From assembly GCF_001619985.1 (NCBI RefSeq), contig NW_017264200.1, positions 1,240,001 to 1,304,000 of the forward strand: DNA of 64,000 nt, in the 5' to 3' direction. This DNA comes from Xylona heveae TC161. Taxonomy: Eukaryota > Ascomycota > Xylonomycetes > Xylonales > Xylonaceae. Below the pieces are notes generated by a model, which saw only the letters and a list, made by a program, of their open reading frames with translations, ran no database searches and was not told the DNA's origin. This document shows positions 9,676 to 21,407 of this stretch, piece after piece (within the stretch, counting starts at the first letter, position 1; each line of letters starts with the position of its first letter). Both the position numbers and the translations under genes were made by a program.

Positions 9676-10971
9676 TATTCTACCGAACCAATCTCAATCA
9701 CGGTCTAACCTGGGGTTTGGCGGAAAACCATTTCTTCATCATATTGGGATATTGAATTCTTTTCGCAAATTTTATCAGGAAACGCCTTTGTTTTGGAAAG
9801 ACCAGAGGATCGGGTCTTTATATATATCTATATATCAAAATGGGATTGCATATGAGGAAGGGGCGACCGCATGACTGTCGACAATAAACAACTAACATGC
9901 TCACACATTCGTCACGCTCGCGTCTCAAGCAAAGCGTGCTCCCTTGATGTGACTTAGACTAAGGGAGTGTTCATTGAGCAGCATTCGCACCGTGCTTTGT
10001 ACGTTCCGCAGTGATTTTGATTAAGGAGATTGATCCCAGCCCTGCATTCTTTGATACCCGATAAGAAGAAATCTTCTTTTTGAGGACCGCGCGCCACTAT
10101 TCTCGTTAATTATTTGCGGTTGGTGCTCATGGTTGGAAAGGAGAGATGATCTAATCATGAACCCAGAAGGTACCAAAGATACCCCACAATTGCAGAGTGG
10201 CGAGGTCACTTGAAGCTTGTGCTCACAGGTAAAAAGTACATGGCGCCAGTCGCGTCTTGGGTACCTTGGCGCCAGTAGTATAGGAGACGGCTAGGGAGAA
10301 GGAGAGAGGGATGATGAAGGATTTGGCTCAAAGAGGAAGGACCCCTCGACAAGGAGCGACCTTCTCAGTCTCTAATTGGCTGTAGCGTTGCCTTCCATTG
10401 CCCCTTCTCCTTCCAGCCTGGGGTGCCCCAATTATTCCTCCCCAAACCGAGACCGATCGAACAGTACGCACCCTAAAGGCTGCATGTCATGGGAAACTTT
10501 ATGTCTGCGACACTTGGTTGAGGAAAGACCTCACAATTTTCCGTCTCCCATCCTCCTGAGCACGTGAGGTCGATTTCTCAGTGAAGGCAGAAAGCCTGGT
10601 TGAGCTATTCGCCTTTGCTTCGAACAACTTTGGCGCATCTTAGGTAGGTAGTGAGTAGGCGTCAGGGAGGTAGGATCCCCTATAGCTACCGCTACCACTT
10701 ACTTCTACTACGACCTACTACCGCATTCGTCGCCAGCCGGCCACCACTCGGAATTGTCGACCTTTCTTTATATCAACAACCCACAAGACATTGATCTTTT
10801 GTCCTACTAGGGGGTTCGCATGTTCTCATGACGCTCTTTTGCGCAACCGGACTCCGATTTCTTTGTGACGTGACAGCGTTTGGATAAACATCTCCCCCCC
10901 GTAAGATCGGGAGCCGGAGAGCGGGAAGACGGGCTGAAGGGAGAGAGAGAAAGAGAGAGTAGAGCTACAGC
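9676..10971. promoter_or_regulatory. Formin upstream region and probable 5' UTR
   Basis: About 1.3 kb separates two divergently oriented genes. It holds two copies of TGGCGCCAGT 26 bp apart (10241 and 10267), a TAGG/CTACC-rich stretch at 10640-10735 and a GA-rich tract (10936-10962) directly before the formin ATG. No open frame in it is convincing. Confidence 0.5.
10241..10276. promoter_or_regulatory. Paired TGGCGCCAGT words
   Basis: Identical 10-mers at 10241-10250 and 10267-10276, each built on the palindrome TGGCGCCA. They lie about 0.7 kb upstream of the formin start and could be a dimeric factor site; no factor is assigned. Confidence 0.35.
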
Positions 10972-13900
10972 ATGCCAGCCACGACTCCCCCGGCGGACAG
11001 CAAGTCGCGACAGGGCTCTGCCGGCAAGTCATTCTTTTCCAGGAAACTCCACAAGGACAAGTCTTCCTTTCACCGATCGCCGAGCGATGACAACCACCTT
11101 CTACCGGAGCTCCCTGGCCGCGGCAGCGCCCACGGGTCGCAATCCTCTAGATACTCTGACCGCTCTTCGATGATGTCGATTGACCGGCCTCAGTCATTCG
11201 GTGGCGATCCTTCAGGCCTAGCCATGCATACTGGTGTGATCACTTCGATTCCTTATGAAAGTGTCGCGTCCGACGCCAAGTCGCCAATACCTGTCGAATA
11301 CCTGCCGCGTACTGAACATCAGATTCCTCGCAAGGAACCACAGCCGCATCATCTGAACACTCGCGGGGCTGATTTTCACCAGTACCCAGCTTTTTCGCCT
11401 TCACAGGCGGCCAACAAGCATTCGCAACCTACAGGGCCGCGGCCGCCACCTCATGCGTCCAATAGTGGCGGCACGTCATCCCCGTATTCTGCAGATAAAG
11501 CCGCCGCGCAGCAATACTCTCGATCAGGCAGCGTGGCAAGCGGCTTGAACGGATTTAGCCATGGCAATTCTTATTCATACTCTACAGCCAATTCATCTAC
11601 AAATCCTCGAACGTCTTTTGACCAAGCCAGCGTGTACTCGTCTATTTCATCCGCAACAAGAGGGTCTACTCTGTTCTCGTCCAATAACTCTTCTCAAACC
11701 GCCATTGCCCAGTCGCCTGGGCATCAAACTCCTCCCCGCTCATCCCACGGCTATCCTAACCAGCAGCAGCCTGCGCTTTATGCAAACAGTCCTTCTTCTT
11801 CTTCTTCTTTCAATACAAACGCTGCCTTTTCTCCCGATGGCTTCCACCTCCATCCGCCATCAGACGTACGCGTAATAGAGGAGCAATTCTTAGCCTTAAT
11901 GAATAAGAGAGGGTGGCAGAATATGCCAGAGCAGGCAAAACGGCAGATGCTTGCTTACCCGGCGGACAAGAAATGGACTTTGGTTTATCAGGATAGATTG
12001 ACGGAGTGGCAGGGGGAGAAGAGAAGACGGCAAAATGCCCGACAGACATTGACTGGTCCTGACGGCCAAAATGGTCCACTGGCGCGGGCGGACGAGGAAG
12101 GTAGTCCAGAGTGGTATGTGCGAAAGGTCATGAACGACACCATTACCTCGCAAGAGCTGGCAAGCTTGAGCGTGAGTCTACGCACGCAACCAATTGGCTG
12201 GGTAAAATCCTTTGTCGAGGCCCAAGGTCAAGTAGCCTTGACCAATATCCTGTCGAAAATCAGTCGACGCCAAACGCATGGTGGTGCAGCAACAACTCGA
12301 TCTGGAAATATTGAACAGGACTTGGACCGAGAATATGATATTTTAAAATGCATCAAAGCGGTAATGAACAACCAATATGGTACCGAAGACGCATTGACGC
12401 ACCAGCAAATCATTGTGGCCCTAGCGACGTCTTTGACATCTGCTCGATTGACAGCCAGGAGGATTGTGAGCGAAATATTAACATTTCTGTCGCATTGCAA
12501 TGGCGGCGACGGGCACGTCAAGGTCTTGCAGGCCATGGACTATGTCAAGAATATGCAGGGCGAGACTGGTCGCTTTGATGCATGGATGAGACTTGTCGAG
12601 GTCACCATTGACGGCCGTGGGAAGATGGGAAGTCTTGTTGGCGCCAGCGATGAGGTGAGGAGTGGAGGTATTGGCATGGAAAATCTCCTCATGGAGTACG
12701 CCGTGGCCACTCTTTTGCTTGTCAATATGCTTGTGGATGCTCCCGAAGGGGACAGGAACCTGCCACTGCGTTGTCATATTCGAGCGCAGTTCACATCATG
12801 CGGTATCAAACGGATTCTCACGAAAATGGAAAGCTTCCATTACGAGACCATCGATAAGCAGATTGAACGCTATCGGACGAATGAGGCCATCGATTATGAA
12901 GACCTCTTGGAACGGGAGAATAGTAGCATGAAAGACAGCATCGAGGGAGAACTCAAGGATCTCAATGACCCAGCCCAGATTGTCGATGCCATCATGTCCA
13001 AGGTCAATGGCACTCGAGCCCAGGATTACTTTGTATCTAGCATGCAGCATCTGCTACTGATTCGCGAGAATGGTGGAGAAGACCGGCTTCGCATGTTCCA
13101 ATTGGTGGACGCAATGCTCAGTTATGTGGCAATGGATCGAAGGCTGCCCGACATGGATCTCAAGCAGAGTCTCAATTTTACTGTTCAGAGCCTTCTGGAC
13201 AAGCTGCACACCGATTCTGAAGCCCGTCAAGCACTTGACGAGGCCGTCGAAGCTCGCCAGATTGCCGATTCTGCCATTGCTGAGCGTGACGAGATGAAAG
13301 CACAGGTAGAATTGGGGGCAGACGGAGTGGTTGGCAAGCTTCAAAAACAGATTGAAGAGCAAGCAGCGATCATCAACTTGCAACAACGTCAAAATGATGG
13401 TCTCAAGGCGGAGCTCGCTGATCTGCAGCAGATCCGTGCTCAAGAGCTTCAAAGGAATGAATTGGAAACACGAGAATTGTATTTGATGCTCAGAGACGCT
13501 CAAGATGTTGCTTCTTCTGTGGCGAGAAAAGCCGGAAAGGATGGTCTCGCTCAGAATGACCCCGTTCACATGCAAGGTATTCTTGACCGTGAACGGCTCA
13601 TGGATCGTTTGGAGATGCAACTCGAACGAGCCAAGACCCAGTGTCAGTTAGAAGGTAAAATCTGGCAGCAAGTTGGACCGTCTGACAAACTCCGAGAATT
13701 GCGGGAGAAGATGGATGGGGATTTTGAGAGGCAACCTGAACTTGATCAGAGTCCCCAGCAAATGTTGGAAGGCAGCGCCCTAGGTTCGGTTCGGCGAACG
13801 CGGACCGTCAATCGAGGATCGCGGAGAGCAGCTGCGGATGCTTTTGCAGGGGAGTTGTCTTCAGTTATTGGTCGTCGTAACGCCGAAGAGGAGGACGATG

Positions 13901-16751
13901 AAGATGTTTATTATGAAAAGCCTCGTTTGGTGGAGCTCACTCGACCAAAGGTTCATGGAAAGCATCCTTCAACCGCTACGGCAGAGATTGCCTCTCAACT
14001 TCAACGGTTCGATGGCAGCGAAGGAGAAGAGCCTGAGGACGAGGGCGACGGTGTTACGACTGGACCTTCACATCCTAGTGCGGGATCGGAAGCTCCAAAG
14101 ACTCCGGTTGATGAGATTCCAAGTGCGGATGAGAAGTTCGGTCAACCTGCTCCCCCACCACCGCCTCCACTTCCAACGTTACCAGGAAATGGTACTGCAG
14201 CGCCTCCACCTCCACCGCCGCTGCCATCGCTGCCAGGTGCAGCTTCTGCGATCCCCCCTGCTCCTCCACTTCCCGGCGCCGACGCGATCCCGCCACCGCC
14301 ACCTCTTCCAGGAACTACTGCTATTCCTCCTCCTCCACCTCCACCTCCTCTCCCTGGTACTTCAGCTATCCCCCCACCACCGCCACCACCACCGTTGCCT
14401 GGTGCGCTTCCAGGCGGACCTCCGCCTCCGCCTCCGCCTCCCCTACCAGGAATGCCAATGCCCCCACCGCCGCCGCCACCACCTCCTATGCCGGGAGCGC
14501 CTCCTTTGCCTGGCGCAAGAAAAGGGGGCTTTCTCCCTCAACCTGCCTTTACTTCGACTCCCTCTGTTGGTCTTGCTGTAGCAAGGCCAAAGAAGAAGCT
14601 CAAGGCTCTGCATTGGGAAAAGGTTGATACACCACAAATTACCATGTGGGCGTCCCATGCACCCACGCACGAAGAAAAGGAGAAGAAGTACCTGGAACTC
14701 TCAAAGAGGGGTGTGCTAGATGAGGTCGAAAAACTCTTTTTGGCGAAAGAAGTGAAAAAGATTGGTGGGAAGAGCAGCAAAAAGGATGACAAGAAGCAAA
14801 TCATTTCAAATGACTTGAGGAAACAATACCGTAAGACTATCTGGCCTTTTTCCCCCCTCCTTTTCTCAGATTCTTCGGGTACTGACGTTTAAAGAAATTT
14901 CCATGTCGAAATTTTCGCAATTTTCTGTCGACGAGGTTATTCGCATGATTATTCACTGCGACAAGGACGTGCTAGATAACAATGTTGTCATGGACTTTCT
15001 CCAGAAGAACGACCTCTGCAATATTCCAGACAACACTGCAAAGGCCATGGCACCGTATAGCAAAGACTGGACTGGCCCTGATGCAGCGAACACGAGTCGT
15101 GAGCAAGATCCGGCCGAGCTTACTCGGGAAGATCAAATCTACCTCCAAACAGCTTTCGAACTGCATCATTACTGGAAGTCGAGGATGCGAGCTCTTGCCT
15201 TGACGAGGTCCTTTGAGGCTGAGTACGATGAGGTTTCGGAGAAACTCCGCGAGGTTGTCCGCGTTTCAGAGTCGCTGCGAGACTCGGTTTCTTTGATGAA
15301 TGTTCTGGGCTTGATTCTTGACATTGGAAACTATATGAATGATTCCAATAAGCAAGCTACTGGGTTCAAACTCAGCTCACTAGCACGTCTAGGAATGGTG
15401 AAGGACGACAAGAACGAAAGCACGTTTGCAGATCTTGTGGAAAGGATTGTGCGAACACAATATCCCGAATGGGAAGGATTCCTTGACGATATATCTGGCG
15501 TGGTCGCTGCTCAAAAGCTCAATGTAGAGCAGTTGCAAACCGATGCGAAAAAGTACATTGAGAACATCAAGAATGTGCAATCGTCGCTTGATTCGGGTAA
15601 TTTGAGCGATCCAAAGAAATTTCATCCTCAGGATCGTGTGAGTCAGGTCGTTCAGCGATCTATGAAGGATGCGCGGAGAAAGGCTGAGCAAATGCAACTC
15701 TTCCTTGAGGAGATGATTCGATCATATGATGATATTATGACATTCTATGGTGAGGACAATACGGACGAAAATGCTCGAAGAGATTTCTTTGCCAAACTTG
15801 CTCTCTTTGTCGTTGAGTGGAAGGTGAGTTGATTTCTCTTTCCCTTTTGAGTTGTATCGGTTTTAACACGCCAGACAGAAATCAAGAGAAAAGAATGTTA
15901 CCTTGGAGGAAACTCGACGACGTAACGAAATCTCTATGCGACGAAAGAATGCTAATGCGGCTGCCTTGCTTAATGCTTCCACCGGGACTGAGACAGCCAC
16001 CACAGCCCACAATACTGGTGCCATGGATACCTTACTTGAGAAGCTCCGTGCAGCAGCACCTCAAGCACGTGATCAGAGAGATCGCCGTCGGCGTGCACGA
16101 CTCAAGGATCGTCATCAAGTCCGCATCGCCTCTGGTCAAACGCTTCCTGAACTTCCTGAGATTAAAAACAGCAGTTATGAGTCTGAGGGGAATCAGCAGC
16201 AACAGCAACAGCAGAATCAGCAGCAGGACGAGGATGGGGAGCCAAATGGGGAATTGCATGTCCCTGAACCGGGTCATACCACACTGGACGGAATCTCCGA
16301 GGGCGAAGATATCGCCGATCGCGCGGCCAATCTTCTTCAAGGTCTCCGTGGAGACGGCGAGGGCGAGAATGAGTCCATGGGCCGAGACAGTAGTTTGAGA
16401 GTCCGACGCCGTCGGGATGCCGAGGATGAGCGACGCCAAAGACGAAAACGGAGAGCTGCTGGTGCGCACATGTCTACAGCGAGTACTGCAACCACCATCT
16501 CTACTCTTGGCGAAGAGCAGCTGCCCAATCCGGACGATTCCATGTCCGTCGAAGGCAGCAGCCTCATTGAAGGAACCAGTGTCGTCGAAGATGCTGCCGA
16601 CTCACAAAGGGAAGCGCCTGAAGATGAAGCTGAAGGTTCCGATGACAAGGCTGCACCTCTGCCACCAGCTTCTCCCACTACTCCCAAGACTCCCACCACC
16701 ATAGTGTCACCGCCATCTCCTGAGCAACCCACGTCACGGGAAAATCAATAG
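10972..16751 (+). CDS. sepA: Diaphanous-related formin, SepA type
   Basis: Formins nucleate and processively elongate unbranched actin for septation and tip growth. Three exons, 10972-14830, 14895-15823 and 15879-16751, give 1,886 residues (introns 64 and 55 nt). Order of parts: disordered Ser/Pro-rich N-terminus with FFSRKLHK near residue 20; Rho-GTPase-binding/FH3 region from about 298 (VRVIEEQFLALMN); coiled coil at about 735-900; FH1 with some nine polyproline blocks separated by LPG at about 1057-1182; FH2 from about 1202 (KKKLKALHWEKVDTP) to about 1600; a DAD-like autoinhibitory segment at about 1645 (MDTLLEKLRAAAP followed by a basic stretch); and a polar Gln-, Glu- and Thr-rich tail. 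GBD plus DAD implies Rho-regulated autoinhibition. The first intron lies early in FH2. Identity is secure; the symbol follows Aspergillus usage. Confidence 0.95.
14149..14516 (+). repeat. FH1 proline-codon repeat array
   Basis: CCN-rich repeats encode runs of five to nine prolines joined by LPG-containing linkers. Units of the type AIPPPPPPPPLPG recur nearly unchanged, so copy number is expected to vary between strains. Confidence 0.85.
16195..16227 (+). repeat. CAG/CAA tract encoding polyglutamine
   Basis: It encodes about eleven glutamines broken by one asparagine in the formin C-terminal tail, after the DAD. Confidence 0.8.
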
Positions 16752-17494
16752 TCTAGTTAGCTTGGTCGTACACTGGCCAGGTGCAGGTGTTTTCGTTGCA
16801 AACTTTTTTGTTCACTGCATTGTTCTCGTTAAATATTTACCATAGATTATTCTTGGCTGCCGATTGGACGCTTTTTCCACTACCCTCTCCCCCTTTTATC
16901 TTTTAGGTCTCCACGGACATGAGTCTTTGTATTTTCATGTCTCAATGCTCGTTTCATTTTGTCGATTAGTCCGAGTTGGTCGTTTATCTTAGGTTATATT
17001 GCATAGCGTGCGTCTGGTTGGGCTGCATTCTATTTTCGTTTCGTTTCGTTTTCTTCTTTTCTATTTCCATCTTCTTTCATTCCAAATCCCTTTTTATCCT
17101 CCACCTTATCGTTTAATTCGTTCCCTATGAGCCGTGAGCAGTGGCTAAGCATAGCACTTTATTCTATTACCTCTCGCTTTTTTTCCCCCTTCATTTCCCT
17201 TGTTCTTTTCTTTCTCTTTTCTTTTTTCTTTTTTAAGCCCCTTTTATTCTTTTTTTTTACTACTCGCGTCGAACTTCCATAAATACATACCTACATACAT
17301 ACACATTCTACATACCTTACATATATTAGTCTACAAGGATTTCTATCCTTTTCTTTCATCCTAATTTCCTCCTTTGGTTTTCTTTTCTTTATTCTCATTA
17401 ATTTCTTTCTATTTTTCCTTTTTTTTTTATTTTTTTTTTCTTTTCTAATTTCGTTTTCGTTTTCATTTGTTTGCTGTTATCGTTGAATCCCTCT

Positions 17495-17540
17495 CTGTAT
17501 GTGCCTGTCTGTGTCTGTGTCTGTGCCTGTGTCTGTGCAG
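17495..17540. repeat. TGTGTC/TGTGCC hexamer tract
   Basis: About seven imperfect hexamers in the convergent spacer. Confidence 0.75.
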
Positions 17541-17817
17541 CGATATACCATATTCGTAGCAGTTGTACTTGTTGTATGCAAGCCTTGGTCTTTTATCCTT
17601 ACAAGTCCTTTCTTTTATTTTATTTTTTTTTCCCTTTAGAAAACTTTCAAGTCATCAGTTAAGGAATATGAAATATGGAATGTGGAAATAGAATGATTTA
17701 ATTACTCATTTGATATCGATAATCCGGCAGTAAATAAATGATGAGTGACAAGTCGTGAATTGATAAGTTGCGAATTGTGAAATGCAGATTGTAAATCGCA
17801 AAAGGCGAAGCCCAGAA

Positions 17818-17844
17818 TGAATTGAATTGAATTGAATTGAATTG
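17818..17844. repeat. (ATTGA)n pentanucleotide tract
   Basis: Five nearly perfect pentamers in the convergent spacer. Confidence 0.85.
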
Positions 17845-17980
17845 TTGAAATGCTTTTTTTATTCTTTCTCTGAAGAGAAGAGAAGAGTAATTTAATATTG
17901 ACGCACGCTTGACCGGAAGCCGAAATAACCTAGACAGCCAAGAGAGAGGAAAGAAACTATAAGAGTACTGCGTAACGATA

Positions 17981-18008
17981 GCAATGGCAGCAATGGCAGC
18001 AATGGCAC
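17981..18008. repeat. (GCAATGGCA)3 tract
   Basis: Three 9-bp units close to the 3' end of the esterase-like gene. Confidence 0.8.
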
Positions 18009-18166
18009 AAACTTACAGTCCAATGGTAAAGATTAGCCACAGCAAAGAGGCAGAGAATGAAGACTTACGATAGAAAAGGAGAAGAAAATAAAAGGTAAAC
18101 TACGATACGAAAGGAAAAGAGAAAAGAAGACCGAAAGCTACGATAGAAAAGAAAAGGGAAAAAAGA

Positions 18167-19486
18167 CTAGAGACCAAAAGGAAAGGTTTCCTCATGAGAG
18201 AGTGGCTCAACCGGCTGGACGGTCTCAAAGGGCTCGACGGCACGAGTGGTATCGAACCAGACATAGGCATCGAGCTGCAAGGGCAAGATGGCCTTGGAGT
18301 AGTGGCTCCAGCGCTCGGTATCTGGGCGGTAGATGACGCCAATGAAGCGTTCGAGCTGGGGCTGCATGAGGGCCTGATGGAGTTTGGGATCGAGCCTGTC
18401 GCGCCGCAGGTCGAGCAGGCATCGTGGGACATTAGCGTCGTGCATGATGCGCTCATAGCTGCCGTCCATGGAGGGCCGGACGCGCATGACTTGCATGGGT
18501 TCGTCCCATTCGTGCGACGCGGCGACGGTCCCCGTATGCGTGCCGCAGCCGATGATCTGGACGCGGTCCGGCCCAAACTGCTCGCGGCAGAGCTGGCCAA
18601 TGTTCAGTTCGCCGCGGGACATGCCCATGCCCGTGTGCCGCGCATCGCCGACGTGCGAGGTGTGTGCCCAGACGACGGCCTTGGATCCCTTACGGTGGTG
18701 AAGGAGCCGCGCGAGGGTCTCGAACATGTGCGTGTCTCGTAGGTTCCAGGACTCGTCGGAGCCATAGTACATGCTGCGGTAGTATTCCTCGGCGTCGGTC
18801 ACGAGGCGCGCGTTCATTTCGGCGTCGAGAAAGTCTTCCCCGTCCGTCTGCGCGTACTCGAGCCGCCGCTTCAGCAGGTCGCGCAGCATCTTGAGCACGG
18901 ATTGCTCGCATGGTGCGAACCCTTTGCTGAGTGCGACGCGGCCGTATTTGGCAGGGTCCTCGACCCAGGGCGCCAAACAGCCGTAGCGGCGGCGAGCGAC
19001 GTTGGCGGTTTCCGGGTCGACGTGCTCCAGGTAGTCAACCACGGCGCGGATGGATTCGCCCATGCTGTACAGATCGAGCCCGTAGATGCCGGCGCGTCGC
19101 TCGACGGGGAGTTTGGCGTTGCGGCCGCGCAGCCATTCGAGGAATTCGTGCACTTCTTGGTTGCGCCACATCCAGGTCGGGAATCGTTTGAATATGGGCT
19201 GTAGTTCTTTGGATTTTGTGGATGGTGAGAGTCGAACGTACCGGTCCAAGGACTTTGCGTCGGGCCAGTCCGCTTCAATGGCAATCGTGTCGAAGCCATG
19301 GTGCTCGATGAGTCGCTTTGTGATGGCTGCTCGGGCACGATAGAATTCTGAGGTGCCGTGGCTGCCATCTCCGATCAAGACGACTCGCGCGTTGGCAAAG
19401 CTGTCGAATTGAGCTCCAAATGATGGATGCTCAATCTCTGGCAGCACCTTGACTGCAGAACGGACAAGTTCTGGGACGGATTTCAT
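18167..19486 (-). CDS. Erythromycin-esterase-like hydrolase
   Basis: An intronless frame encodes 439 residues that fit the erythromycin esterase superfamily (Pfam PF05139) over nearly the full length. The family signature is visible: IGDGSHGTSEFY at 38-49 with the likely catalytic His43, the acidic strand IAIEADWPD at 69-76 with Glu71, and a second histidine block WAHTSHVGDARHTGMG in the C-terminal half. In bacteria, EreA/EreC open the macrolide lactone ring. Fungal members are not characterised to my knowledge, so only an esterase-type hydrolase role can be inferred. The coding region is visibly richer in G and C at third positions than its T-rich flanks. Bacterial origin by transfer is possible, but many fungi carry such genes, so recent transfer is not implied. 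The ATG at 19486 gives a short, typical N-terminus without signal peptide. Confidence 0.9.
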   Translation of the reverse strand: MKSVPELVRSAVKVLPEIEHPSFGAQFDSFANARVVLIGDGSHGTSEFYRARAAITKRLIEHHGFDTIAIEADWPDAKSLDRYVRLSPSTKSKELQPIFKRFPTWMWRNQEVHEFLEWLRGRNAKLPVERRAGIYGLDLYSMGESIRAVVDYLEHVDPETANVARRRYGCLAPWVEDPAKYGRVALSKGFAPCEQSVLKMLRDLLKRRLEYAQTDGEDFLDAEMNARLVTDAEEYYRSMYYGSDESWNLRDTHMFETLARLLHHRKGSKAVVWAHTSHVGDARHTGMGMSRGELNIGQLCREQFGPDRVQIIGCGTHTGTVAASHEWDEPMQVMRVRPSMDGSYERIMHDANVPRCLLDLRRDRLDPKLHQALMQPQLERFIGVIYRPDTERWSHYSKAILPLQLDAYVWFDTTRAVEPFETVQPVEPLSHEETFPFGL

Positions 19487-20473
19487 CGTGATATAGCTCC
19501 GTAGAGACTGAAAGAGTAAAAAGAGTTTAGACGTCGGTCCCTAGATTAGCAATGTCAACGATTAATAGACCCAGTGATGATGATAGTGATTAGTCCTAGA
19601 TGATTATCCTCGCTCATCTGTTTATATTTAGACCTGTCAAATTGGGTTGTTTTGATCCTTTGCTGATAACACTTAAATGATGGTGGTTGTTTCCCAATAT
19701 GGATTTCTGACGGGTGGCGACGTAAGGACGACGTCAAGCCATTTGGCCATTTGTCAATTTGGGACAACAGCTCAAAGTACTGAATTCTGCCAAATGTTTT
19801 AGAGAAGGTACTTTATTTCAACTGTATCTGTTAATGTCTGCTTGCGGAGTATTTTGTATAATCCTGATGAAGATGTTTCGTTTGCATGAAAGCTCTTGTA
19901 ACAAGTAAGAACAAGCATTTACTCGCCTCGGTCACTTCCAACAATGATGCAGGAAGGTACAAGTAAACTTCTAGACGAATCGCACGAGGCATCCTAAGAG
20001 ACAGTCCTCGGTCCAATTGTCTGGCGACACTTTGTCAGCAACAATCGCAGAGATCTGTACGGAGTACAGGGATCACATGGAGTATGCTGATACATCACAT
20101 GCTACCAAGTGCAGCTTTGTCCCTTGGCAATGATGACTATATTTGTATCAAAAGCCATGGATATATTCTGTCAATGACAGGCACGTTTCACGAAATTCAG
20201 TCATGCATCCTTGGTACTCGAGACATGTTCTAAAAGTTTCATAGTGTATACTGTATAACTTTATCAACAATGTACAAAGAACGAAAAGGAAAGTATTTCG
20301 TACTCTATGGATATCAGTTTGTCAAGATGCCTTTCGACAGACGGGGAAAGAGAGAGACAGAGAGAGAGTTCATTGTAATGAATCCGTACGCCTTTAATAA
20401 TGAACCGCTTAACGGCAAAATGGAACCGACTGAAAAAAAAAAAAAAAATCCAAATCTGCCACTGTCAAACGAT
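19487..20473. other. Intergenic region, no gene seen
   Basis: Upstream of the esterase-like gene and downstream of the membrane-protein gene. It contains TACGGAGTA at 20058 and an A-run at about 20433. Open frames are short and unremarkable. Confidence 0.55.
20058..20066. repeat. Intergenic TACGGAGTA 9-mer
   Basis: Third perfect copy (opposite orientation to the first two), with flanks making GTACGGAGTAC. Confidence 0.7.
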
Positions 20474-21407
20474 TTACCCAGTTTGCACGGCGTTTTCTTT
20501 GCCCCAAGTCTCTTTTTCTTCTTTGAGAATACGTTGAACCCATCTCGTCGTAATGATTGACCATATGGCGGCAAAGGTAAAAGGGACTCCCCATCCGAGT
20601 CCATATCCGACCGGTCTCGGAACAGTCCATATGATTGCGGTGAGCGCCGCGGCAATGATCAACGACGGGATAGACCAGAAGAATCCAAGATTGACCAGCA
20701 TTCTTCGGAAAATAGGCGATGCATCGAATCGCAGACGCAGAGCTTCACGATATGGATGACCGCCAGCGCCGTCCGTGCCAACGACGTCTTCTATCAAGGT
20801 ATAGACAGGAGGGGGAATCCGTTGACCGCGAGGAACCGAGGAGATGCGAAAAGGAGCCTTGACATGTCCGAGATGAAGTAGATTGAACAAGGTCATCTGA
20901 ATGCCGTGATAATAGAGGAAGACGGAGGCCGGCATGGCCACAAGACGAATGATGGGGTTGTGTGGAGCGGTGCCGGCAATCAAGGCTGCGATGACGAAGA
21001 AGAAGCCCAGGGTGAAGTTATACATGAAAAAGTCGAGCGACCACCTGTTGGCTCCGAGTGGGCGCGAGAACGGGTCCTTTCTGACCAATTTATATGCACG
21101 GATAATCAACGTTGGCGCGACGTCCAAGACGCCTACCAGGCAGGTTGTGAGGGTGAAGATGATCCTGGCATCGTAGGTTAGCCAAATGTGTCGTGGAAAT
21201 ATTTTGAATAGTCATGATTTACCATTCTTCCAAGTCGGTATCAAAGTAAAGCGCGTAAAAGAGGACGAGCGGTACTAGACAGGAGCTGAGCAATGCGACA
21301 CTCCAGAACATGAAGATGTTCCTTTTTCGAGTGCGCAGCGAATAGGGCAATTCAGGCAGTCCCACATCCTGTGTGCCCGCCGAGGATACTGACAGAGGGT
21401 GCTCCAT
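20474..21407 (-). CDS. Fungal polytopic membrane protein of unknown function
   Basis: Two exons, 21407-21223 and 21164-20474, give 291 residues; the intron (21222-21165) has donor GTAAAT, branch GCTAACC and acceptor GCCAG. The frame is open further upstream to an ATG at 21638, but the Met at 21407 (MEHPLSVSS) puts the first helix about 30 residues in and avoids a low-complexity leader. About six hydrophobic segments are visible, including MFWSVALLSSCLVPLVLF, VIFTLTTC-like IIFTLTTCLVGVLDVAP, FFMYNFTLGFFFVIAALI and YGLGWGVPFTFAAIW. Between them lies RLVRKDPFSRPLG-type basic sequence (YKLVRKDPFSRPLG), a pattern I associate with fungus-specific multi-pass proteins without assigned function. Localisation beyond 'membrane' cannot be told. 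Confidence 0.8.

Larger units (their letters stand above)
16752..18166. other. T-rich convergent intergenic region with several microsatellites
   Basis: The space between the stop codons of the formin and the esterase-like gene is rich in T and C on the plus strand. It holds a TGTGTC/TGTGCC tract at about 17495-17540, an (ATTGA)n tract at 17818-17844 and three GCAATGGCA units at 17981-18008. Both 3' UTRs must lie here. No open frame is credible. Confidence 0.6.

Noticed and set aside
5349-10971. A secondary-metabolite cluster around the DHA2 exporter
   Set aside because: No synthase, tailoring enzyme or pathway regulator is found nearby; the neighbours are a small membrane protein and a formin.
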